Shown here piece after piece: positions 19,487 to 27,623 of a stretch of DNA of 64,000 nucleotides. The stretch lies in NCBI RefSeq assembly GCF_016889705.1, contig NZ_CP069526.1, positions 8,150,001-8,214,000 of the forward strand. The letters are read 5' to 3'. Under the pieces are notes generated by a model. The model was not told where the DNA came from, made no database searches, and saw only the letters and a list, made by a program, of their open reading frames with translations. A program made the translations under genes and the position numbers. Positions within the stretch are counted from its first letter, which is position 1, and each line of letters opens with the position of its first letter. Source of the DNA: Amycolatopsis sp. FDAARGOS 1241. GTDB taxonomy: Bacteria; Actinomycetota; Actinomycetes; Mycobacteriales; Pseudonocardiaceae.

Positions 19487-20356
19487 ATGAGCAAACAAAA
19501 AGGCACTTCGGTGCGTCAGCGCCGGGTCTCGGCAGAACTGCGCGCACTTCGCGTCAAAAGGCAACTGACCTGCAGAGACGTGGCGCTCGGCGTCGATTTC
19601 TCGGAGAGCAAAATCTCCCGCATGGAGACCGGCGACCGCGGCCTGTACGCCGACGACGTCGCGGCGATCCTCGGTTTTCTGCGCGCGCCTTCGGGTTTGC
19701 GGCAAGAACTCATGGCTCTCGTGAGGGAGGGAGAGGAGCGCAACTGGCATGAGATCCACGGGAAGCTGCCGCCCAACTGGAAGGACCTCATCCGCATCGA
19801 GGATGAGGCAACGGCCATCAAGAACTTCGAGCCGCTGCTCATCCCTGGGCTGGCTCAGGTGCCAGAGTACTCGCGCGCGCTTCTGCACGCGGTGAAACCC
19901 GAACTCACCGAATCCGAACTCGAAACCCTCATCTCCGCCCAGCTCAGCCGGCAACTGGTGCTGAGCCGCCACAATGCGCCGACAGTTCACCTCATAATCG
20001 AGGAGATGGTCCTGCGGCGAGTGGTGGGAAATCCCGATGTCATGCGCGCTCAGTTGCGAAACCTGCAGACCATGACCAACCGCTCGAACGTCACCATCCA
20101 AATCATCCCGTTCGCTGCCGGCGGACACATCGGCTTGACCGGTCCTTTCGTGCTCCTCGACTTCGCCGACAACCCGACTCTCGCCTATGTCGAGAGTTAT
20201 GGCACGAGCAGCTTCATCGAGGAGGAATCGGGGGTCGCCCGTGCTAAGGTTGCCTGGAGCAGCCTTCGTGCCATCGCATTGTCACGCGAGGAATCCGCTC
20301 GGCAACTTGCCAAACTCATTGGCGAACTCCACCCACCCGAGGAGCCGCGAAGATGA
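19487..20356 (+). CDS. XRE-family regulator with DUF5753
   Basis: Helix-turn-helix regulator, 289 aa. The XRE domain occupies about residues 14-72 (LRALRVKRQLTCRDVALGVDFSESKISRMETGDRGL region). The rest is a DUF5753 domain, recognisable by NFEPLLIPGLAQVPEYSRAL, the middle RQLVLSR and VTIQIIPFAAGGH. In actinomycetes such genes are usually paired with a DUF397 gene. Here the stop overlaps the DUF397 start by four bases, so the two are co-translated. ATG 19487 is preceded by AGAGGAC. Pairs of this type influence development and antibiotic production in Streptomyces; the role here is unknown. Confidence 0.93.
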   Translation: MSKQKGTSVRQRRVSAELRALRVKRQLTCRDVALGVDFSESKISRMETGDRGLYADDVAAILGFLRAPSGLRQELMALVREGEERNWHEIHGKLPPNWKDLIRIEDEATAIKNFEPLLIPGLAQVPEYSRALLHAVKPELTESELETLISAQLSRQLVLSRHNAPTVHLIIEEMVLRRVVGNPDVMRAQLRNLQTMTNRSNVTIQIIPFAAGGHIGLTGPFVLLDFADNPTLAYVESYGTSSFIEEESGVARAKVAWSSLRAIALSREESARQLAKLIGELHPPEEPRR

Positions 20357-20616
20357 TCGCCCCGGATGCCGACCTCGCCGCCACTTGGCGCAAGAGCTCC
20401 TACAGCAGCGACCAGGCCAACTGCATCGAGGTCGGCGCATGGCGCAAGAGCTCCTACAGCAGCAACCAGGCCAACTGCGTGGAAGTTGCCGCTGCGCCGG
20501 ACCTTGCCAGCGCCAGTGTCATGGTCGGCATCCGGGACACCAAGGACCGTGCGGCCGGCCACCTCAGCGTGCCGGCCGCTGGTTGGGTTGCCTTTCTCCA
20601 GGCAACTCGCCACTGA
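20353..20616 (+). CDS. DUF397 protein with duplicated signature
   Basis: Small partner protein of the XRE/DUF5753 regulator, 87 aa. The usual DUF397 core is one WRKSSYSS-NCVEV motif followed by VGIRDTKDR and a Trp-containing end. Here the motif is present twice in tandem: WRKSSYSSDQANCIEV at about 12-27 and WRKSSYSSNQANCVEV at about 30-45. The DNA of the two copies is nearly identical, pointing to a recent in-frame duplication of about 54 bp. VSVPAAGWVAFLQA-like residues close the protein. Its stop is nine bases before a perfect tandem array. Confidence 0.9.
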   Translation: MIAPDADLAATWRKSSYSSDQANCIEVGAWRKSSYSSNQANCVEVAAAPDLASASVMVGIRDTKDRAAGHLSVPAAGWVAFLQATRH

Positions 20617-20625
20617 GGCAACTGT

Positions 20626-20835
20626 CTTGCCATCCCAGCGGCGCCTTGCCATCCCAGCGGCGCCTTGCCATCCCAGCGGCGCCTTGCCATCCCAGCGGCG
20701 CCTTGCCATCCCAGCGGCGCCTTGCCATCCCAGCGGCGCCTTGCCATCCCAGCGGCGCCTTGCCATCCCAGCGGCGCCTTGCCATCCCAGCGGCGCCTTG
20801 CCATCCCAGCGGCGCCTTGCCGTGGCAAGCGGCGC
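20626..20835. repeat. tandem array, ten perfect 19-bp units plus one degenerate
   Basis: Unit CTTGCCATCCCAGCGGCGC repeats head to tail ten times without a single difference (20626-20815), followed by a variant unit at 20816-20835. It fills the gap between the convergent DUF397 and phosphatase genes. No spacers are present, so this is not a CRISPR. The unit has no stop codon in any of the six frames, which makes the region look falsely coding. Perfect identity implies recent expansion by slippage or active homogenisation. Confidence 0.97.
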
Positions 20836-20838
20836 GGG

Positions 20839-21285
20839 TTACGGCAACTTGCCGCTGAACCAGGCAACCCACCACTCTTGCCACCTCATCTCCACGGCGC
20901 GGCGGGAGTGGTGTTGCCGTACCCAGGCGATTGCCTCTCGCGGTGGCAAGCCGGCGCACGTGGCGAGGCAGGCGAGGACCGTCCCGGTGCGGCCGACGCC
21001 GCCGTAGCAGGCCACTTCCACCGGGTCGCCGGCGAGGGCGCGGGAATGCAGCCCCAGGATCTTGCCGCGGGCATCCGCCCAGTCGAGGGGCAGGCGGAAG
21101 TCGGGCCAGCGGATCCAGTCGTGGGGCCACGTCAAGGTCGCGTCGTGCTTGGTGCGCAGGCGGGCGGAGCCCAGGTACAGACCGTAGGCCGGGAGTGGGC
21201 CGTCCGGGGCTGGGCGGTCGAGGCCGCGGCCGCGCACCACGGCGCCGTCGGGCAGCGCGATGGTCCCCACCAGTGCCGAAGCCAT
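20839..21285 (-). CDS. small protein-tyrosine/dual-specificity phosphatase-like protein
   Basis: Cysteine-dependent phosphatase of 148 aa. The P-loop VACYGGVGRTG fits Cx5R-T, with nucleophile Cys93 and Arg99; the usual preceding His is replaced by Ala. A possible general acid Asp lies in LPLDWADAR (near residue 68). The C-terminal helical part PPREAIAWVRQHHSRRAVE follows the DSP pattern. Substrate could be a phosphoprotein or a phosphorylated metabolite. The 3' end abuts the tandem array, with the stop four bases from it. Confidence 0.82.
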   Translation of the reverse strand: MASALVGTIALPDGAVVRGRGLDRPAPDGPLPAYGLYLGSARLRTKHDATLTWPHDWIRWPDFRLPLDWADARGKILGLHSRALAGDPVEVACYGGVGRTGTVLACLATCAGLPPREAIAWVRQHHSRRAVEMRWQEWWVAWFSGKLP

Positions 21286-21355
21286 CGGGCCATCGTGCCC
21301 CTATCCGTCGTTCGATGGACGCCGGGCGCCACTCGATCGGGCTAGGCTGCCCCGG

Positions 21356-22009
21356 GTGAGTGACGACGCAGCCGTTCCGCCCGACGAGATGCGGGCCTCC
21401 GACGCCGACCGCGAACAGGTCGCGCAGGTCCTGCACCAGGCCCTGTCCGAGGGTCGCATCACGATGACCGAACTCGAGGAGCGGCTCTCCACCGTGTACG
21501 CGGCGAAGACCGTCGGTGAGCTGAAGCCCGTGACGCGCGACCTGCCGGTGGGCAACCCGACCCCCACAACGCTCCAGCCGGCCACCAGCCGCGCCCTCGG
21601 CATGCCCGACAACCGCATCGGCGGCCACCCGGGGTCGAACGTCTCCGTCGGCGTCCTCTCCGGTGCCATCCGCAAGGGCAGTTGGGTCCTCCCGCCGCAG
21701 CACACCAGCGTCGCGTTCTGGGGCGGCACGCAGATCGACCTGCGCAGCGCCCGCTTCGCCGACAAGCAGTCGACCATCACCGCCGTCGCCGTCATGGGCG
21801 GCATCGAGATCACGGTCCCCGACGACATCAACGTCGACGTCACCGGGATCGGCTTCATGGGCGGCTTCGTCCTCGAGGACAAATCCGGGGCCCCGCCCGC
21901 CTCTCCCACCGCCCCCACCGTGACCATCAACGGCCTCGCCTTCTGGGGCGGCGTGGTCGTGTACCGCAAGAAGGCGAAGAAGGACAGCAACCCGCAGATC
22001 GAGTCCTGA
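21356..22009 (+). CDS. DUF1707 protein with LiaF-like C-terminal domain
   Basis: Protein of 217 aa from GTG 21356. Residues ~12-62 form the DUF1707 domain, an SHOCT-like helical module: MRASDADREQVAQVLHQAL, then GRITMTELEERLSTVYAAKT. After a linker, the C-terminal part VAFWGGTQIDLRSARF, AVMGGIEITVPDDINVDV and GFMGGF resembles the beta-stranded cell-wall-stress domain of LiaF-like proteins. No transmembrane segment is present, unlike many relatives. A regulatory or envelope-stress role is plausible but unproven. Start chosen because the upstream extension overlaps the divergent phosphatase gene. Confidence 0.85.
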   Translation: MSDDAAVPPDEMRASDADREQVAQVLHQALSEGRITMTELEERLSTVYAAKTVGELKPVTRDLPVGNPTPTTLQPATSRALGMPDNRIGGHPGSNVSVGVLSGAIRKGSWVLPPQHTSVAFWGGTQIDLRSARFADKQSTITAVAVMGGIEITVPDDINVDVTGIGFMGGFVLEDKSGAPPASPTAPTVTINGLAFWGGVVVYRKKAKKDSNPQIES

Positions 22010-22094
22010 GCCGCGTCGACGAGCATCGAGGACGGGGGCACAGCAGCCGCTCGGCGGCCGGCCGAGCTGGGTTGCCGCGAAAATCGCGCCGGGG

Positions 22095-22650
22095 TTGACA
22101 GATGCCGAGTTCGCCCAGACCGCGGAGGAATACGGTTTCGAGTTCGCCGGCGACCATCGGGCGTTCCTGGCGGCAGGGTTGCCGATGAACAAGCCTGTTG
22201 TCCCGGAGCCGGGGACCTCGACCGCCCGGCAGAAACCGTGGCCTGAATGGCGTGACGCCGACGAACTGGGCAAGCAGGTCGGCCGGATGGTCCAGTGCAT
22301 GCTTTGGTACGTCGAGGACGGCACATGCCGGCACCCGGCCTGAGGCCTCCGGCCGGACCCGCCCGAGACAGCCGGGCAAGCGGCCCGCCTGGCGCCGGCG
22401 GACGCACCCAGGCTGGTGCCTGTCTGCGGGCACCGGTTCCTCCGCGCCGGACGTGGTACGTCCGGACACCCCGTGCGGTCCGTGCCGGAGACGGACGCCA
22501 TCTCCTACGGCACCGAGCTGGTCGACTACATCGACCGGGAGTCCGCAGAACCCCCCGCCCGAGCGTCCGGACGACTGGTCGCTCCTGGCCACGGTGCCGC
22601 TCTGGCACGACTACTCTGCCGCGCGGTCCGACGGCCCCGCAACCACGTGA
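22095..22650 (+). pseudogene. SUKH/SMI1-like gene broken by a stop and a frameshift
   Basis: The frame from TTG 22095 reads LTDAEFAQTAEEYGFEFAGDHRAFLAAGLP and WPEWRDADELGKQVGRMVQC, then meets TGA at 22341-22343. Reading resumes in the same frame with APRLVPVCGHRFLRAGRGTS and AISYGTELVDYIDRE. At a run of six C (about 22550) the frame shifts, and PPPERPDDWSLLATVPLWHD continues in the next frame to a stop at 22650. In relatives, as I remember them, the TGA position is a Trp (HPAW), so it is a single-base nonsense change. SUKH-type proteins often act as immunity proteins to toxins; that link is tentative. Confidence 0.7.
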
Positions 22651-22745
22651 TCCGAATCTGTGGACAACCACGCCTCCCCGACGAGTAATCCACAGATTCC
22701 CGCGAGTGACCCGGCACAGCCGGTCGCCCACATACACTCACCGGT

Positions 22746-23720
22746 ATGGCAACTACCACCAGCCCGGAAGCGGCACCGGACACCCCGGCGCCGCTGGCGG
22801 ACGTGACTCGCGACGAGGCGAGCCTGCGGCGGTTCCTGCACGGGCTGCCCGGCGTCGACCAAGTCGGGGTCGAGCAGCGCGCGGCGGCACTGGGCACCCG
22901 CAGCATCAAGAAGGACGCCAAGCGCTGGGCGATCGACACGGCGATCTCGATGGTCGACCTGACCACGCTCGAAGGCGCCGACACCCGCGGCAAGGTCCGC
23001 GGCCTCGCGGCCAAGGCGCAACGGCCGGACCCGGAACGGCAGGACTGCCCGCGCGTGGCGGCGGTCTGCGTCTACCCCGACCTGGTCGGGGCGGCGGTCG
23101 AGGCGCTCAAGGGCAGCGGCGTCCACGTGGCGAGCGTCGCGACCGGGTTCCCGTCCGGGCGCACGAGCCGCGACGTCAAGCTGGCCGACACGCGCCTCGC
23201 GGTCGAGTACGGCGCCGATGAGGTCGACATGGTGATCGACCGCGGCGCGTTCCTCGAAGGCCGCTACATGGACGTGTTCGACGAGATCCGCGCGATCAAG
23301 GAGGCCAGCGGCGAAGCCCACCTTAAGGTCATCCTCGAAACGGGCGAGCTGGCGACGTACGACAACGTCCGCCGCGCGTCGTGGCTGGCGTTGCTGGCCG
23401 GCGGTGACTTCATCAAGACGTCCACCGGCAAGGTCTCCCCCGCCGCGACGCTGCCCGTCACGCACGTGATGCTGCAGGCGGTGCGCGACTGGCACGTCCA
23501 GACCGGCCAGCTGCGCGGCGTGAAGCCCGCGGGCGGTATCCGCACGGCGAAGGACGCGATCAAGTACCTCGTCGCCGTGCACGAGGTCGCCGGCGAGCAG
23601 TGGCTGACCCCGGATCTGTTCCGGTTCGGCGCGTCCAGCCTGCTCAACGACCTGCTGCTGCAGCGGCGCACCCAGGTGGACGGCCACTACAGCGGCCCCG
23701 ACTACGTGACGGTGGACTGA
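22746..23720 (+). CDS. deoC: deoxyribose-phosphate aldolase
   Basis: Class I aldolase splitting 2-deoxyribose-5-phosphate to acetaldehyde and glyceraldehyde-3-phosphate; 324 aa, the longer form common in actinobacteria and eukaryotes. Active-site motifs: AVCVYPDLV, ATGFPSGRTSRDVKLAD, EVDMVIDRGAFLEG, the Schiff-base Lys194 in HLKVILETGEL, and FIKTSTGKV. GVKPAGGIRT binds the phosphate. It begins an operon with two aldehyde dehydrogenase-family genes (2-base gap to the next gene), which could consume the acetaldehyde. It is separated from thymidine phosphorylase, unlike classical deo operons. Confidence 0.95.
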   Translation: MATTTSPEAAPDTPAPLADVTRDEASLRRFLHGLPGVDQVGVEQRAAALGTRSIKKDAKRWAIDTAISMVDLTTLEGADTRGKVRGLAAKAQRPDPERQDCPRVAAVCVYPDLVGAAVEALKGSGVHVASVATGFPSGRTSRDVKLADTRLAVEYGADEVDMVIDRGAFLEGRYMDVFDEIRAIKEASGEAHLKVILETGELATYDNVRRASWLALLAGGDFIKTSTGKVSPAATLPVTHVMLQAVRDWHVQTGQLRGVKPAGGIRTAKDAIKYLVAVHEVAGEQWLTPDLFRFGASSLLNDLLLQRRTQVDGHYSGPDYVTVD

Positions 23721-23722
23721 CC

Positions 23723-25156
23723 ATGGGCATCTTCGAATACGCCCCCGCGCCCGAATCGCGCGACATCGCGAACCTCAAGGACCACTACCGGCCGTTCATC
23801 GGCGGCGAGTTCGTCGACGGCTCCGGTGAGCCGCTGAAGACGGTGAACCCGGCGACCGAGGAGATCCTCGCGGAGGTCGGCACCGCATCGGTGTCCGATG
23901 TGGACGCCGCGGTGCGGGCGGCGCGGGCCGCCTATGAATCCGTGTGGTCCAAGATGCCCGGCCGCGAACGGGCGAAGTACCTGTTCCGCATCGCGCGGCT
24001 GATCCAGGAGCGTTCGCGCGAGCTGGCGGTGCTGGAGTCGCTCGACAACGGCAAGCCGATCAAGGAATCGCGCGACTCCGACATCCCGACGGCCGCCGCG
24101 CACTTCTTCTACCACGCGGGCTGGGCCGACAAGCTCGAGTACGCCGGTTACGGGCCGGACCCGAAGCCGCTGGGTGTCGCGGGCCAGGTGATCCCGTGGA
24201 ACTTCCCGCTGCTGATGCTCGCGTGGAAGATCGCGCCGGCACTGGCCACCGGCAACACGGTCGTGCTCAAGCCCGCGGAGACCACCCCGCTCACCGCACT
24301 GGTGTTCGCCGAGATCTGCCAGCAGGCCGAGCTGCCGCCGGGCGTCGTGAACATCCTGCCGGGTGCGGGAGACGTCGGCGCGGCCGTGGTGGAGCACGGT
24401 GACGTCGACAAGATCGCGTTCACCGGTTCGACCGAGGTCGGCAAGCTGATCCAGCGCACGGTGGCGGGCACGCGCAAGAAGCTCACACTGGAGCTGGGCG
24501 GCAAGGCGGCGAACGTCGTGTTCGACGACGCGCCGCTCGACCAGGCCGTGGAGGGGATCGTCAACGGGATCTTCTTCAACCAGGGCCACGTGTGCTGCGC
24601 GGGCTCCCGGTTGCTGGTGCAGGAATCCGTCGCCGAAGAGGTGCTGGAGAAGCTGCGCTACCGCGTCTCGACCCTGCGCCTGGGCGACCCGCTCGACAAG
24701 AACACCGACATCGGCGCCATCAACTCCGCCGAGCAGCTCGCGAAGATCCGCGGGCTCGTGGAATCGGGCGACGCGGAGGGCGCGCAGCGCTGGACGAGCC
24801 CGTGCCCCGTGCCCGACCGCGGGTTCTTCTTCGCTCCCACGGTGTTCTCCGACGTGCACCAGTCGATGCGGATCGCGCGCGAGGAGATCTTCGGCCCGGT
24901 GCTGTCGGTGCTCACGTTCCGCACGCCCGACGAAGCCGTGGCGAAGGCCAACAACACGCCGTACGGGCTGTCGGCCGGCATCTGGACGGAGAAGGGGTCG
25001 CGCATCCTGTGGATGGCGAACAAGCTCCGCGCCGGCGTCGTCTGGGCCAACACGTTCAACCGCTTCGACCCCGCCGCGCCATTCGGCGGCTACCAGGAGT
25101 CCGGGTTCGGCCGCGAAGGCGGGCGCACCGGCTTGGAGGCATACCTCGATGTCTGA
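23723..25156 (+). CDS. aldehyde dehydrogenase
   Basis: NAD(P)-dependent aldehyde dehydrogenase, 477 aa from ATG 23723. The catalytic nucleophile is in FFNQGHVCCAGSR (Cys291) and the general base is E257 in LELGGKAANVVF; PWNFPLLMLAWK and FTGSTEVGK form the cofactor fold. Sitting directly after deoC, its most likely substrate is the acetaldehyde released from deoxyribose-5-phosphate. Its 3' end overlaps the next gene by eight bases. The substrate is inferred from position, not from specificity residues. Confidence 0.93.
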   Translation: MGIFEYAPAPESRDIANLKDHYRPFIGGEFVDGSGEPLKTVNPATEEILAEVGTASVSDVDAAVRAARAAYESVWSKMPGRERAKYLFRIARLIQERSRELAVLESLDNGKPIKESRDSDIPTAAAHFFYHAGWADKLEYAGYGPDPKPLGVAGQVIPWNFPLLMLAWKIAPALATGNTVVLKPAETTPLTALVFAEICQQAELPPGVVNILPGAGDVGAAVVEHGDVDKIAFTGSTEVGKLIQRTVAGTRKKLTLELGGKAANVVFDDAPLDQAVEGIVNGIFFNQGHVCCAGSRLLVQESVAEEVLEKLRYRVSTLRLGDPLDKNTDIGAINSAEQLAKIRGLVESGDAEGAQRWTSPCPVPDRGFFFAPTVFSDVHQSMRIAREEIFGPVLSVLTFRTPDEAVAKANNTPYGLSAGIWTEKGSRILWMANKLRAGVVWANTFNRFDPAAPFGGYQESGFGREGGRTGLEAYLDV

Positions 25157-26030
25157 GTCAACACAGGCCGGTCGGATCTCCGTCGCCAAGACGTACAAGC
25201 TCTACATCGGCGGCGCCTTCCCGCGGTCGGAGTCGGGCCGGGTGTACCCGGTCACCGATCCGCAGGGGAAGTTCCTGGCCAACGCGGCGCACGCGTCGCG
25301 CAAGGACGTGCGTGACGCCGTGGTGGCCGCGCGCAAGGCGTTCGCCGGCTGGTCGGGCGCCACGGCGTACAACCGCGGGCAGGTGCTCTACCGGGTCGCC
25401 GAAATGCTGGAGGGCCGGCGCGAGCAGTTCGTGAGCGAGGTCGCCGCGTCGGAGGGGCTCGCGCCGAGCCAGGCGGAGTCCCTTGTGGACGCTTCGATCG
25501 ACCGCTGGGTGTGGTACGCCGGGTGGACCGACAAGATCGCGTCGGTGCTCGGGGCGGCGAATCCCGTTGCGGGACCGTACTTCTCGTTCACCGTGCCCGA
25601 GCCGACCGGAGTCGTGGGTGTGCTCGCGCCGCAGGAGTCGTCGCTGCTCGGCCTGGTGAGCGTGCTGGCGCCGGTGCTGGCGAGCGGGTCGACGGCCGTG
25701 GTGGTGTCGAGCGCGAACCGGCCGCTGCCGGCGATCACGTTGTCGGAAGTACTCGCGACGTCCGACCTGCCCGGCGGGGTCGCGAACGTGCTGACCGGCC
25801 GCGCGGCCGAGCTGGGCCCGTGGCTCGCCTCCCACGCCGACGTCAATGCCCTCGACCCGACGGGCGCGACGCCGGAAGACCGCGTCACGCTGGCACGCGA
25901 GGCGGCGGGCACCGTGAAGCGCGTGCTCACCGTGCCGGACAGGGAGCCTGATTGGACGGTGACGCCGGATCTTTCGCGGCTGCGGCGGTACTTGGAGGCG
26001 AAGACGGTCTGGCACCCGCTGGGCGTCTGA
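25149..26030 (+). CDS. truncated aldehyde dehydrogenase relative lacking the catalytic domain
   Basis: Protein of 293 aa that aligns with the N-terminal cofactor-binding half of aldehyde dehydrogenases: KLYIGGAFPRSESGRVYPV, WYAGWTDKIASVLGAANPV, GVVGVLAPQESSLLGLVSVL and LPGGVANVLTG. It ends where the catalytic domain should begin, so no nucleophilic Cys or ELGG motif is present; the last 40 residues are unrelated. The reading frame is clean and overlaps the active gene by eight bases, so it looks maintained rather than decayed. A structural or regulatory partner for the upstream enzyme is plausible. Confidence 0.85.
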   Translation: MSESTQAGRISVAKTYKLYIGGAFPRSESGRVYPVTDPQGKFLANAAHASRKDVRDAVVAARKAFAGWSGATAYNRGQVLYRVAEMLEGRREQFVSEVAASEGLAPSQAESLVDASIDRWVWYAGWTDKIASVLGAANPVAGPYFSFTVPEPTGVVGVLAPQESSLLGLVSVLAPVLASGSTAVVVSSANRPLPAITLSEVLATSDLPGGVANVLTGRAAELGPWLASHADVNALDPTGATPEDRVTLAREAAGTVKRVLTVPDREPDWTVTPDLSRLRRYLEAKTVWHPLGV

Positions 26031-26038
26031 CGAGCAAA

Positions 26039-26074
26039 GGGGCGGGCGGCACCCGCTGGTGCCACCCGCCCCCG
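26039..26074 (+). terminator. terminator of the deoC operon
   Basis: A long stem (about 15 bp with one mismatch) starts nine bases after the stop of the last operon gene; GGGGCGGGCGGCACC pairs with GGTGCCACCCGCCCC. Confidence 0.75.
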
Positions 26075-26086
26075 GTCCCCACGGTC

Positions 26087-26854
26087 CGGGGTGTACCCGC
26101 ACAGCGCGGTGGGTGCCGTGGTGTGCCCGAACGCCGCCGGGATCGAGTGCGTGTGCTCACCCCAGTACTGCGAGCACTGGAAATCGATGGCCGCGGCTGC
26201 CGTGCCGGCCTGCGCTCGCCTCGGCGGTGTCGTCGCAGCGGCGTCGCCCTGCTCTGCTTCGGTCGTGCCGGGGCCGAGGTCGATCTGGTCGATCCCGGTC
26301 ACGCTGACGACGTCGGGGGCCAGCGGCGCCGGCACCGGGAACCCGCCCACGACGCCCGGCAGGCGGATCGTGGACGTTCCGGTTTTGGGGTCTGTGGTCG
26401 TCGTGTCGAATTCGCTGACCTGCGTGTCGAACGCGGCGTCGGCTTGCGCCACGGTCGCACTGACAGCGAGGTAGTGCGGGGTGCGCGCGGTGATCGTCAT
26501 GCCCTGACCTCTGAGCCACGTCGTGACGGCGGCGACCTGTGCCGCGGTGGCACCGTACTGCTGGGCAGCCCGGGCGGGCGTGAGGAAGTGCGCGTACTCG
26601 GGATTCGCCGGATCGGAGACCGCCTGCGCGGCCGCCGCCAATCCGGGCCGAGCGGCCAGCTACACCCGCAGGTCCAGCTCTCGGGCCGGGTCGAGGGGCT
26701 GCGGAGTGCCGGTGATGGTGCCCTGGTTCGGACTGGGCAGTTGCACGCGCGACGGAGTGTCCGCGGCGGCCGGCAAGGCGGTGGCGATACTCAACACCAG
26801 CGCGGCCGAACCGGCCAGGACACCACCTCGGCGGAACCTCGTTTGTGTCTTCAC
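26087..26854 (-). pseudogene. truncated S53 (sedolisin/kumamolisin-like) protease gene
   Basis: From GTG 26854 the frame encodes a signal peptide (basic TRFRRGG, then an Ala/Leu-rich core ending PAAADT) and the pro-kumamolisin activation domain: LRV, in-frame TAG at 26660-26662, then LAARPGLAAAAQAVSDPANP, EYAHFLTPARAAQQYGATAA and PHYLAVSATVAQADAAFDTQ. The stop replaces a residue that is Tyr in relatives (TAC to TAG). Similarity ends at CGYTP near 26087, exactly where the catalytic domain should begin; that whole domain with its Ser-Glu-Asp site is missing. Both lesions indicate a dead gene. The 3' break abuts the terminator of the deoC operon. Confidence 0.75.
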
Positions 26855-27012
26855 ATCCGGTTGTTGGCGCCACGGGAGCGAACCGTTCAGAAAATGCCCC
26901 CGGTGCACTCGGTCGACCCGGCCCGCCTGTGCACAGTGGACAGTCGAACCGGGGCGAAGCACCGACGCCGAGGCTGTTGCGCCCATAGAACCTCCTCCGA
27001 GGACGCACACGA

Positions 27013-27046
27013 GAAGGGCGGGCAGCACCCCCTGGTGCGCCGCCCG
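27013..27046 (-). terminator. terminator of the DUF4232 gene
   Basis: GGGCGGGCAGCACC can pair imperfectly with GGTGCGCCGCCCGCCC, 26 bases beyond the stop of the leftward DUF4232 gene. Confidence 0.55.
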
Positions 27047-27071
27047 CCCCTGTCTCGTCAGGCCGAAGCCG

Positions 27072-27623
27072 TCACGCGGTCGGCGCGAGGCCCTGGGTCA
27101 CGGGGCCGACGTCGATCGTGTGGCTGACCGAATCGGCGTCGACGGCGCCCAGCGTCCAGTCCATGAACACGGACGGGTCGATGTAGTCACCGCGCTGGTT
27201 CGAGTCCGACGGGGCCGCGACGCTGATGCCGTTGGGCGTCTGCTGGTTGTCGGACGGCTCGATGCCGGTCCAGTGCAGCGGCACGTATGCCGAGGAGCCG
27301 TCGACGATCGCGACGGACGGCGCGTCGGCCGGGATCTGGTAGTCGACGAGCACGTTGTGGGCGCCCGTGAGGGTCACCGGCAGCTGCGGCGTGAGCGAGC
27401 AGCGCTCGCCGGGGTTGGCGGTGAGCTGGATGGCGCCGTAGCGGTTGCCCGCGCCCGCACCGCCGTAGACCAGTTTCGTGGTGAACTGGTTCGAGGTGCA
27501 CGGCTGCACGCTCGACGCCGGGTCCGCGCTCGCCGTGCCGGCCGCCAGAGCCGTCACCCCGGCCGCGACACCGGCAACGGCGACAGCGGCGATCGCCCGG
27601 CTGAAGATCTTGCGAGTGGTCAT
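27072..27623 (-). CDS. secreted DUF4232 protein
   Basis: Exported protein of 183 aa from ATG 27623, preceded by GGGAGGAG. The signal peptide is TTRKIFSRAIAAVAVAGVAA followed by an Ala-rich core, with likely cleavage after ASA-DP at about residue 35. The mature part starts VQPCTSNQFTTKLVYGGAGA and contains PGERCSLTPQLPVTLTG, typical of DUF4232, with one Cys pair likely forming a disulfide. No lipobox is present, so it is secreted rather than anchored. Function unknown; relatives are abundant cell-envelope proteins in actinomycetes. Confidence 0.85.
   Translation of the reverse strand: MTTRKIFSRAIAAVAVAGVAAGVTALAAGTASADPASSVQPCTSNQFTTKLVYGGAGAGNRYGAIQLTANPGERCSLTPQLPVTLTGAHNVLVDYQIPADAPSVAIVDGSSAYVPLHWTGIEPSDNQQTPNGISVAAPSDSNQRGDYIDPSVFMDWTLGAVDADSVSHTIDVGPVTQGLAPTA

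Noticed and set aside
20626..20835. Possible CRISPR array
   Set aside because: Units are contiguous with no spacers and no cas genes are present.
22416..22688. Separate small gene after the SUKH-like fragment
   Set aside because: It is in the same frame as the upstream fragment and continues its family pattern, so it is the second part of one broken gene.
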